Part shown: positions 45,835 to 53,710 of the stretch, in pieces
Layout: every line of letters starts with the position of its first letter
Position numbering within the stretch: the stretch's first letter is position 1
Source: Burkholderia cepacia
GTDB taxonomy: Bacteria > Pseudomonadota > Gammaproteobacteria > Burkholderiales > Burkholderiaceae
DNA length: 64,000 bases
NCBI RefSeq assembly: GCF_001718835.1
Contig: NZ_CP013444.1
Location: 1,116,001 to 1,180,000, forward strand
Reading direction: 5' to 3'
Made by a program: the position numbers and the translations under genes
The notes under the pieces: model-generated
The model's database searches: none
Told to the model about the DNA's origin: nothing
Seen by the model: only the letters and a program-made list of their open reading frames with translations

Positions 45835-45990
45835 GCAGATCGGCGTGTGCTCGCAGGCGGAACGATGAGCCTTCGATCTGCACTACGACCGCGTGATGCA
45901 GCGGCCGATCGAGTAGCGCTGTAGCGATCACGCTGTCGCTGAACACTTCGCCCCATTCGCCGAAGCTGGATTGCGCAAGGCCTTTCGGTT
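45835..45990 (-). pseudogene. IS21-family IstB C-terminal fragment
   Basis: SSFGEWGEVFSDSVIATALLDRPLHHAVVVQIEGSSFRLRAHADL matches the C-terminal end of IstB ATPases (the SEWGEVFGD...ALIDRLLHH...I.G.SYR block). Everything upstream, including the Walker motifs and istA, is absent. Confidence 0.8.
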
Positions 45991-46497
45991 GGCGAAGCAC
46001 GGCGCGGATCGCGGTGACGGATCGGCCATACTCATGGCTGCCGGCGTGGCATGGCGGAGAGGGTACGAGCATCGACCGTACGCAAGGAATGGAATGGTTC
46101 AGGTCTGCCCAGATCGAGGCAACGTCGATGCGGCACGCTGGATCGGCTATCAGTATCTGTTGGGAATTACCGGCGTGCCGTGCGACGAACAAATGGGCCA
46201 GCGCTATCCGACGCAGGTGGTTGATGCCGGCCATCAAGCTGCCGGCGTATCGGATGGCTTCTATTTGAGCGAGCACCCATCTTGTTCGCGGGCAAGACGG
46301 GACGCCGGTGGTTGGAGACCTTGCGAGCCGGAAGTTGCCAGGTCCATACCTATCTTCACGGTCGCGGCGTCGCCGGCGACTCGAAGGCCGCATCGACATG
46401 GTTCGAAATCGGGGTCGCCGCTGGGGCGCAATAGGCGGAAAGTGATCTCGTGCTGATGTACGAAACGGGCGATGGCGTGCCTCAGAACGAATGACCG
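45990..46497 (+). pseudogene. Sel1-repeat protein remnant
   Basis: Pieces of Sel1-like repeats appear in successive frames: MEWFRSAQ, then NVDAARWIGYQYLLG...GVPCDEQ, then YLHGRGVAGDSKAASTWFEIGVAAGAQ, a TAG, and LVLMYETGDGVPQNE, then a TGA. The spacing of GxG-type turns and AxxWF helices fits about four repeats of 36 residues. Several frameshifts and stops make it non-functional. The original context is unknown. Confidence 0.6.
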
Positions 46498-46848
46498 CAA
46501 TGGATTTGCACCGCTGCGCCGCGCAACGTGGTTTGGCGGTTCCGGAGATCACGCTGGCGCTGCGTAGTGTTGCGTCGGCAATCGAGGCAGGGCTCTCGGT
46601 CAGCGAAAAGCGCTGGTTGGTGCCGGCCGATCCGGCGGCCGCACGATGGACCGATTTGCCGGTAGGCACGACCGCGGCCGCGAACCGACAATGCGATTGA
46701 TTGTGGCGCCTGAATGAGACGTTGCTCGGGGATATATGTATCGAGCTGGACTAGACCAAACAGACAGCGTCAGTTCATCTGACTCAGTTCGGCCGGAAGC
46801 GGTCAGTCGCCGATCCGGATCCGCGACAATCGTCGGGGCCTTGCCTGG

Positions 46849-47710
46849 TTGCGCGAGGTCGTGAACCTGTGTTCGGCGTTGTCCAACTCGTCCTCGCCAG
46901 TAGTCATGCCTCTACCGCTCATATTTTTGCCTACAATGCCGTGCGACGGACGGATGTATGCCGATCAACTCGAAAGGTTGAGCGATCTGGTCGCGCCGTC
47001 TGTTCGAGTGCTTGCCTGTCCTACGTTCGCGGAAAGTGCCGAGCGCTTGCTCGCTTCCATTGACGGCCCATTCATCATTGCAGGCACCGCCTACAGTGGC
47101 TGTCTCGCGATGGAAGTGCAGGCGCGCGCGCCCGAACGTGTACGTGGGCTCTGGTTGATGAATTGTCAGCCGGGGGTACATCCGTATCCGGACAGGGTTC
47201 GCGCCACGAGTCGCAGGATTCGGGCGGGCGGGCGAGCATGAGCAGGTGATTGCTGAATTCGCCGAGAATGCCAATCCTTCGGAAGATGTCGGGTCGAGAG
47301 CAGCGTTCGTTCAAATGGCTCACGATGCCGGTTCGGACATGTTCGCGCGACAATCCGATGCGACGTTGACCCGTTCGGATCGGTGGCCGACGCTGGCAAC
47401 CAGCACGATTCCAACGTTGCTCATATGGGGCAAGGCGGACCATTTCGTTCCGGTCGATGTCGGCCTTCGTATCGCCAAGCTGATGCCCCATGCTCGATTC
47501 GAGTCGCTGGAAGGATGCGGGCATTTTCCAACGCTGGAGCGGCCATCGCTCTGCACCGACATTTCTCGAAACTGGCTGATCGAGCGTAAGCGATCATTCT
47601 GCGGCGCCCATCAAGTGAAGGCGACGGCGCAAAATACTCGGGTCCGCCTGGCTTTCACCCTCTCACGGCGTCTCGTTCAACCATTCTGTCAATCCTTCCC
47701 GCGCATTTAG
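46849..47710 (+). pseudogene. Frameshifted alpha/beta hydrolase
   Basis: Frame one reads LIFLPTMPCDGRMYADQLERL, SIDGPFIIAGTAYSGCLAMEV and GLWLMNCQPGVH. Frame two continues with QMAHDAGSDMFARQ, TIPTLLIWGKADHFVPVDVG and the catalytic-His region GCGHFPTLERP. The shift lies at a CGGGCGGGCGGGCG run (47221-47234). In addition, the nucleophile elbow reads GTAYSG where GxSxG is expected, so the catalytic serine looks replaced. Its 3' end overlaps the convergent GST gene. Confidence 0.75.
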
Positions 47711-48310
47711 CTCGACGAACGTCGGCCTTCCACGAAGTCGCTGTATGTAGCGCATGAGGTTCGGCCACGATGTCGCTGGGCGTGGCATATTGCGCGTCCA
47801 GCGCATAAGCATGAGCGCCAGAAAGTCAACGGTACTCAATTGATTGCCGATCAGATACAGGCGGCCATCCCCGAGCAAACAATTCAGATGCTCCATGGCC
47901 CCTTCGATTTGCCCACGCGCAAACTCCTTCACTGCTGCGGCTTTTCCAGGTTCACCGTCAACCTCCGCATAGGACCAGCTTCGCATCGCCGGTAACAACG
48001 TGTTCGCGAGATAGATCATCATCTCGAACCACTCGGAACGCTCAGGTGAGTTCGGTTGTGGTGCAAGCCCGGACTCAGGATGTCGTTCAGCAAGGAGCAT
48101 CAGCAATGCGGTCGATTCTCCTCGTGGTATGCCATCGATTACGAGAGTTGGCCCGCGACCGGAGGAATTCAAGCGTAAATACTCAGGGTTGCGCTGTGCA
48201 CCCGCGTCAAGGTCAACGAGCCTTGTTTCAAAGGGTACGCCCAGTTCAAGTAGCATCCAGTGCACCACCATACTTGCCGCACCCGGTGTGTAATACAGAA
48301 TGTAGGACAT
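47663..48310 (-). CDS. Glutathione S-transferase family protein
   Basis: 215 residues. N-terminal thioredoxin-like domain: LYYTPGAASMVVHWMLLELGVPFE, then GPTLVIDGIPRGESTALLMLLAERHP (the ES motif that holds the glutathione gamma-glutamyl group). The C-terminal helical domain follows, with YLIGNQLSTVDFLALMLMRW (N-capping box region). Role unknown: detoxification or glutathione-dependent ring-product isomerisation are typical. Stand-alone gene between an inactive hydrolase and an IS66 remnant. Confidence 0.9.
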   Translation of the reverse strand: MSYILYYTPGAASMVVHWMLLELGVPFETRLVDLDAGAQRNPEYLRLNSSGRGPTLVIDGIPRGESTALLMLLAERHPESGLAPQPNSPERSEWFEMMIYLANTLLPAMRSWSYAEVDGEPGKAAAVKEFARGQIEGAMEHLNCLLGDGRLYLIGNQLSTVDFLALMLMRWTRNMPRPATSWPNLMRYIQRLRGRPTFVELNAREGLTEWLNETP

Positions 48311-48419
48311 AGTCTGATTCCGGTTTAGGGTTGAGCTGCCGGCATTATGTTAGCAATGGAGGACGCCAGTTGATGCGGCAACTGTGCCTGTTGCGTTCTT
48401 CAATCTCGGGGAGTATTAG

Positions 48420-48615
48420 CTGAAACAGGTGTGTTCCAAGGAAGAAGTGTCGCATAGTCGTCAGCAGTGGCAGCGAGCGGCAACTTGGTGAACAGCGAGA
48501 CCAGATAGTGATACGGCTCGACGCCGTTCGCCTTGCACGTCTCGACCAGGGAGTACAGGTTGGCGCTGGCCTGCGCGCCGGCAACCGTATCCGAGAACAG
48601 CCAGCCCTTGCGGCC
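48420..48615 (-). pseudogene. IS66-family TnpC C-terminal fragment
   Basis: GRKGWLFSDTVAGAQASANLYSLVETCKANGVEPYHYLVSLFTKLP and ADDYATLLPW are the last about 65 residues of an IS66 transposase. The upstream part is replaced at about 48616 by the serine-recombinase module. The matching TnpA/TnpB start lies beyond that module on the same strand. Confidence 0.85.
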
Positions 48616-48623
48616 GACGGCAA

Positions 48624-49124
48624 GCTCGCGTTCATTCTGCCCTTATCGGGCAAGAAGTTGAAGTCCATTATCGTTGGCATCCGCTGTATGGTCACCGCGT
48701 CAAGGTTCGAGATGTCGAGCAACGCAGCGGCGGCCGCGTGGTGCATGTCGACGCCGGCCCTGGCGTAGTCAAGGTTGTGGCAGCGTGGATGCTCGATCGG
48801 GCCGTGTGTTCAGCCATGGAGCTCGGCGAGCCGAGGGTTACCGTGGCGGTGCTATGCGCCCTGCATCGGCTGCTTGTTGATCAGCGCTTGCGAGCAAACT
48901 CGCCGGACGGTTCCACCATCGTCCGGGAGAAACGCAATGGGCCAGCTACCAAGGGGTGTTCCAGCACGACCGCAATCGCCGGCGGTGACACCACGCCAGA
49001 TGAGCATGGTGTTCGACAACGCCGAGCTTCAGGGAATGAACGCGGCGCAGCGCGCAAAGGTAGTCGCGCGTCTTGCAAGCCTGCTGATCCAAGCCGCCGG
49101 CGTAACTACCGGGAAGGAGCATGA
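48624..49124 (+). pseudogene. 5'-truncated recombinase-associated protein (DUF5372-like)
   Basis: The frame reads GQEVEVHYRWHPLYGHRVKVRDVEQRSGGRVVHVDAGPGVVKVVAAWMLDRAVCSAMELG, a short beta-rich protein repeatedly found upstream of this kind of serine recombinase. The N-terminus is lost at the junction with IS66. The C-terminal part after about residue 105 looks poorly conserved. Function unknown. Confidence 0.5.
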
Positions 49125-49140
49125 CGATGACGAACGCTGA
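48937..49140 (+). CDS. Small recombinase-associated protein
   Basis: 67 residues, MGQLPRGVPARPQ..., with a helical core AELQGMNAAQRAKVVARLASLLIQAAG and an acidic tail (EHDDDER). It overlaps the recombinase start by 14 bp, suggesting coupled translation. Position and size fit a small accessory ORF usually present between the DUF5372-like gene and the recombinase; the biochemical role is unknown. Confidence 0.5.
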   Translation: MGQLPRGVPARPQSPAVTPRQMSMVFDNAELQGMNAAQRAKVVARLASLLIQAAGVTTGKEHDDDER

Positions 49141-50461
49141 TCGTTTGCCGGCGCCCCTTCTCCAGCGCAAGGCGGTAGTTTATGTCCGTCAGTCGACGCA
49201 GGCCCAGGTCCAGATGAACCTCGAGAGCCAGCGTCGCCAGTACGAGCTCGTGGGAGAAGCAAAGCGCCGCGGGTTTCGCGATATCGAGGTCATCGACGAT
49301 GATCTGGGTCGATCGGCGAGCGGAACGGTGGCCCGGCCCGGCTTTGAGCGCCTGGTGGCATTGCTCTGTGCCGGCGAAGTCGGCGCCGTCCTTTGCCTGG
49401 ATGCATCACGTCTTGCCCGTAACGGGCGCGACTGGCACCATCTGCTCGAACTGTGTGGTCTAGTCGAGGCGCGGGTCATCGACCTTGATGGCGTGTACGA
49501 TCCCTGCCGGCCGAACGACCGACTGCTGCTTGGCATGAAGGGCAGCATTAGCGAATTCGAGCTCAACGTGCTTCGAACGCGCATGCTGGATGCCGCGCGT
49601 GCCAAGGCTCAGCGCGGTGAATTGCGCATCAGCGTGCCGATTGGCTATCTCTGGCATCGTGAGGTCGGCCTGGGTCTTGATCCCAACCAGCGGCTGCAGG
49701 AAGTGATACGCCTGATCTTCACTCGCTTTCGTGAACTGGGTAGCGCACGGCAGGCATTCCTGTCGTTACGGGCCGAACAGGTCCACTTTCCGCGTCCGAC
49801 CGATGGCAGGACCCTGACGCACTTCGACTGGACGCTGATACGCTACCGCACCGTGATCTCGGTGCTCAGGAATCCGTTCTATGCCGGGGCCTACGCATAT
49901 GGCAAGAGCGGGAAGCAGACGACCATCGTCGATGGCCGTGCACACAAGACCTACAAGCACCGCAAGCCGTTCGAGGAGTGGGAGGTTCTGCTCAAAGAGC
50001 ACCACGAAGGCTACATCGACTGGGCAGAATTCGAGCGTAATCAGAAGCTGCTCGCCGCCAACGCCTATGGCAAGGCAGGCGACGTAAAATCGGGGCGTGG
50101 TGGGCGAGCCCTGCTGGCAGGGCTACTTGGATGCGCGCGCTGCGGACGCCGTCTATCGGTGGCCTATACTGGACGCACACCGCGACCGGTCTACCGATGC
50201 TATCGCTTTGACCTGCCACCGAAGTGCATGAGCTTCGGCGGCTCACCTCCGTTTGGCCAGATGAAGCGATCGGCTTCGAGACGCTTGAGCAGCAACCAGA
50301 AGCCGTTGCCACCCCAGCCGAGAATCTTGATTCGATCACGACGTCGGTTGCCAAACACGAACAGCGCCGAGGTCATCGGGTTAAGGCGCATCGCCTGTTC
50401 GACCAGGATTGACAGCCCGTTGATGCCCATGCGGAAGTCGACCGGATCGCGATGCAGATAG
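49127..50461 (+). CDS. Serine recombinase (resolvase/invertase plus Recombinase domain), 3' end replaced
   Basis: About 360 genuine residues. The catalytic domain begins KAVVYVRQSTQAQ with the nucleophilic Ser23, followed by SQRRQYELVGEAKRRGF, LDASRLARNGRDWHHLLELC and the E-helix SEFELNVLRTRM. Then come the Recombinase domain (LRNPFYAGAYAYGKS) and the start of the zinc ribbon (LLGCARCGRRLSVAY...YRCYRFDLPPKCMSFGG). After about position 50235 the frame reads through IS66 sequence in the wrong direction, so the C-terminal coiled-coil is missing. The start at 49127 gives a better ribosome spacing than 49121. Confidence 0.85.
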   Translation: MTNADRLPAPLLQRKAVVYVRQSTQAQVQMNLESQRRQYELVGEAKRRGFRDIEVIDDDLGRSASGTVARPGFERLVALLCAGEVGAVLCLDASRLARNGRDWHHLLELCGLVEARVIDLDGVYDPCRPNDRLLLGMKGSISEFELNVLRTRMLDAARAKAQRGELRISVPIGYLWHREVGLGLDPNQRLQEVIRLIFTRFRELGSARQAFLSLRAEQVHFPRPTDGRTLTHFDWTLIRYRTVISVLRNPFYAGAYAYGKSGKQTTIVDGRAHKTYKHRKPFEEWEVLLKEHHEGYIDWAEFERNQKLLAANAYGKAGDVKSGRGGRALLAGLLGCARCGRRLSVAYTGRTPRPVYRCYRFDLPPKCMSFGGSPPFGQMKRSASRRLSSNQKPLPPQPRILIRSRRRLPNTNSAEVIGLRRIACSTRIDSPLMPMRKSTGSRCR

Positions 50462-50502
50462 ATCTTCAGCGCTTCGTCGAACCGGAACACGGTAACCTCC
50501 AC
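50200..50502 (-). pseudogene. IS66-family TnpB, 3' truncated
   Basis: The canonical TnpB sequence VFRFDEALKIYLHRDPVDFRMGINGLSILVE...ALFVFGNRRRDRIKILGWGGNGFWLLLKRLEADRFIWP is intact to about residue 85. The usual last about 30 residues are replaced by recombinase-module sequence. The GTG start overlaps the end of tnpA, as usual in IS66. Confidence 0.88.
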
Positions 50503-50953
50503 AGCATCTGGATCACCGTGGCGAGCTCATCGAAGCTTGCTTCGCCAAGCTCAAGCTCGACACCATTGGTCAGACGCACGTGCAGCGATAGTGCCATTGC
50601 TCGAATCGGAGGTAACGGCTCTGTAGCAGTGCTGGTGACGAAGGGGGAGCCGCGACAACTGGCACGAACGCCGATGGTGCATTAGGGAGGTCGATCGCAA
50701 CGCCGTCGGAAATTGCAGGCGTCCGGGCTACCAGCTCATGTTCGAGCCGGGCCTGGATCTTTTGGTAGCGCGCAATCCAGCTGCGTAGCAGGTTCGGATT
50801 GAGGTCGTGCTCCATCGCAGTCCGGGCTATTGAAACGCCTGGTTGGAGGCAGATCTGTACCAGTTCATCACGAGCCGCATCGTCATATTCCCGGCGGCCA
50901 TCTCGTTTCCGTCCGACGACCAGTCGGCTCCGTAGGTCTTGTTTCTCACTCAT
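50466..50953 (-). pseudogene. IS66-family TnpA, frameshifted
   Basis: The N-terminal part MSEKQDLRSRLVVGRKRDGRREYDDAARDELVQICLQPGVSIARTAMEHDLNPNLLRSWI is the HTH of TnpA. Near 50595 the frame shifts. The conserved C-terminus LHVRLTNGVELELGEASFDELATVIQMLWRLPCSGSTKR is present in the adjacent frame, ending at 50466 over the tnpB start. Confidence 0.85.
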
Positions 50954-51200
50954 ACACTCTGATACCAGCTGTCCACGTGGACACGTAGCATCAGAGTGCA
51001 GCGATTTCTACACAAGGGCGCCGTTATTCGATCGCTTACGATCGAGCAAGTTGTCGGTAGCCCGGTTCACGGTATCGCAGTCAGATTAGAAAAGGACGAA
51101 GCTGCCGGGGAAGAATGGGCCGGTTTCGGTGACTCGACGGGGCGATCGAATTTGGTGACCATCTCAACCGTCCTGCTCGTTTAGGTCATGTAGATCCGCG

Positions 51201-51766
51201 ATGAATCTCGATGAAAGATTAATCGACATAGCCCGACAGTCATCTTGGTGTATGTCTGCGCTGTCGGCGGCACGTGCGATGGGCCTGAAATCCTGGTGCA
51301 TTGGCGCCGGGGCCATTCGAAATTTGGTCTGGGACTCGCTTCACGGATATGTGACTCCGGCACGTCCAGCCGACGTCGATTTGGCCTACTTCGACCCGTC
51401 CGATTTGTCGTCGATTCGCGATGCCGAAATCCAGCGCAGCCTCACGGCGCAATGTCCCGAAATTCCGTGGAGGTCACAAATCAGGCCGCTGTTCATCTCT
51501 GGTTCGAGGGCGCCTTGGGGCATCCGGTGTCCCCGTTCAGTTCATTGACCCAAGCCGTTGCGTCGTGGTCGGAGTACACGAGGGCGGTGGGACTCACTCT
51601 GCTGGGCGACGGGACAGTCGATGTCTGCGCGCCATACGGACTCGACGACCTTTTTTCCATGGTGGTACGACGCAATCCAGTGCGTGTCAGCGTGGATACC
51701 TATCATCGGCGAATCCAGCAGAAAAGATACAAGGACCGCTGGCCCCGTGTGACCATCATCGTGTAG
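51201..51766 (+). pseudogene. Frameshifted nucleotidyltransferase family protein (NTP_transf_6 type)
   Basis: The first frame reads GLKSWCIGAGAIRNLVWDSLHGY and PADVDLAYFDPSDLSS (GAG..R and DVD motifs of the nucleotidyltransferase site), to TAQCPEIPW. The next frame continues VTNQAAVHLWFEGALGHPVSPFSSLTQAVASWSEYTRAVGLTLL, APYGLDDLFSMVVRRNP and YKDRWPRVTII. A single shift at about 51472 breaks a protein of normal length (about 185 residues). Without the shift it would look functional. Confidence 0.8.
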
Positions 51767-51845
51767 AAATGCCGCAGGCAGTCAAAGGGCGTGTTACCGA
51801 AAGAAGTCCATCATCAATGGCCAATCGACGTGAGAGGATTCCTGA

Positions 51846-52373
51846 ATGCTCACAACAGCGTTCGTCGTTGAGGTTCCCGCAGCCGAATCAGCTGTAGCGG
51901 ACCTTCGGAGTCGGTTTGATGCTACCTCCAACCTAGGCGTGCCGGCGCATGTCACGGTTCTGTTTCCCTTCATGCCGCCTGACCAAATTACGCCCGACGT
52001 CCTTCGTCAAGCCCAAAGCGCGCTGAGTGTTGTGCAGCCATTCGAATTTTCGTTGACGAGGGTCGAGCGGTTTGCGGTCACCACTTATCTTGCACCCGAT
52101 CCGCCAGAACCGTTCGTCGCCTTGACGACTGCACTGGTCGAGCGCTTCCCCATGTTTTGGCCCTATGGTGGTGCACACGACGGCATCGTTCCGCATCTGA
52201 CTGTCGCACATGGGGATGCTGCGACAGCACTATTGGCTGCCGTCGAGCTCGAATATCGTCTGTCTGCGCGGGAGACGATTCAAACGTGCTGTAGCTCGGT
52301 CGCTCTACTGGAGAACTCGTCGGGCTGCTGGAGGAAGATGCATGTGATTGAGCTTCTAAAGGTCGACGTGTAG
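51846..52373 (+). CDS. 2'-5' RNA ligase (2H phosphoesterase) family protein
   Basis: 175 residues with the two catalytic HxT motifs of the 2H superfamily: HVTV at residues 35-38 (VPAHVTVLFPF) and HLTV at 117-120 (VPHLTVAHGD). Members hydrolyse cyclic phosphodiesters or ligate RNA in vitro. It lies 80 bp after the broken nucleotidyltransferase on the same strand and is intact. Its cellular substrate is not known. Confidence 0.88.
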   Translation: MLTTAFVVEVPAAESAVADLRSRFDATSNLGVPAHVTVLFPFMPPDQITPDVLRQAQSALSVVQPFEFSLTRVERFAVTTYLAPDPPEPFVALTTALVERFPMFWPYGGAHDGIVPHLTVAHGDAATALLAAVELEYRLSARETIQTCCSSVALLENSSGCWRKMHVIELLKVDV

Positions 52374-52525
52374 TGACGATCGACCGCAGTCCGGTCTGGA
52401 CAGTTCCATGACACTAGGCGTCAGGCCCGTTTGGAGTGACCGGCCGCTTTCTCATGTGTTGCAATCTAAAACATGGTTCTACGCTGTCTAAAGGTTTCGT
52501 TATTGAACTTTTTTGGGGAGCCACA

Positions 52526-53003
52526 GTGGAAGCCTTTGAAACGCTACGAACCCATAGCGATGCCGGTGTACTGTTCGCCGAGATCGACAGCGGGCCGATG
52601 AACCTGATTGGCACGAAGTTCGTGAGGGACATTGTGTCGATCATCAACGTGTTGGACCGTGGCGATTACAGAGTCGTGCTCTTCACCAGCGCGCACGCCG
52701 ACTTCTTCATTCCGCACGTAGATGTAATGCAGGTGAAGGAGTATCGAAAAAGAAGCAGAAGCCCTGATCGGTGAGAATTCATTTGGGCTGCTGTTCCGGC
52801 GTTTGCGCACAACTCGAGCCGTCACCATCGCTCAGATCGATGGGCGCGTGCGTGGTGCCGGCAGCGAATTCGTTCTTGCCTGCGACATGCGCTTCGCGTC
52901 CGTAGAGGGGCTGACTTCCAAGGGGTGTCCTGCGCCGTTTCGGATTCCCGTGACGTTCAAACGCAAACAGGGCCCGATCTTCTGGATCGGATTCGCGCAG
53001 TAG
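52526..53003 (+). pseudogene. Enoyl-CoA hydratase/isomerase family remnant
   Basis: A GTG start with site ttggggag opens AVLFAEIDSGPMNLIGTKF-like sequence (GVLFAEIDSGPMNLIG), then YRVVLFTSAHADFFIPHVDV. One extra A in an AAAAA run near 52750 shifts the frame; the next frame continues AEALIGENSFGLLFRRLRTTRAVTIAQIDGRVRGAGSEFVLACDMRFAS, including the oxyanion-hole GAGSEF region. Homology stops there, so the C-terminal half is also lost. Confidence 0.8.
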
Positions 53004-53171
53004 GCAAGGTGTGTCTACTCAAGAAAGAGGACGTAGTGGTCGATAAGAGGTTATTGGTTGCTCTGCGAAGCTTGCAGGAAGTCCTTGCAGAATAGGGAAA
53101 CTCTTGGAATCGCTGAAGACGATGAATGGCAAGCTGACTAATGTCTTGACTGGCATTCGCACTACCACTAG

Positions 53172-53585
53172 TTGGTTACGGTTGCGTCGCGGGAAATCGC
53201 AAGCGGGAACGCTGACCTCGCCACGCGGACGGAAGCGCGGGCGTCCTCCCTTGACGAGACAGTCGCCGGCATGACGCAGTTGACTGAAACAGTAAAGCAC
53301 AACGCTGATAATGCACGTCAGGCCAACACTCTCGCGAGCCGTGCGACGAGCATGGCCGATGCGGGTAACGAAACCGTGCAGGGAATAATCGGAAGAATAG
53401 GCCTAATAAATTGGAGTTCGATAAAGATATCCGAAATCACCGGAGCCGTCGAAGGTATTGCGTTCCCGACCAACGTTCTCGCACTTAATGCGACTTTGAA
53501 ACGCCTCGCGCCGGAACAGGTCAATCAGGCAATCTGTCGGATGGACGAAGCTACGCAGCAGAACGTTGCATTCGCGCACAAATAA
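53172..53585 (+). pseudogene. Degenerate methyl-accepting chemotaxis protein fragment
   Basis: The frame matches the cytoplasmic domain of the intact receptor immediately downstream: SREIASGNADLATRTEARASSLDETVAGMTQLTETVKHNADNARQANTLASRATSMADAGNE, then EITGAVEGIAFPTNVLALNAT. An internal deletion removes the signalling hairpin and jumps to PEQVNQAICRMDEATQQN. The N-terminal sensor, membrane segments and C-terminus are missing. Confidence 0.88.
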
Positions 53586-53710
53586 TGCAACGAAAATCTA
53601 AATCGGGGCACTTATAGGCCAAGGGCGGAAACTGTAATTTTCATGCGTTTTTATACGAATTTATAAAATCTATCTTGTATTTATTCCGATATTGATGGGG
53701 GTGTTGGAGT

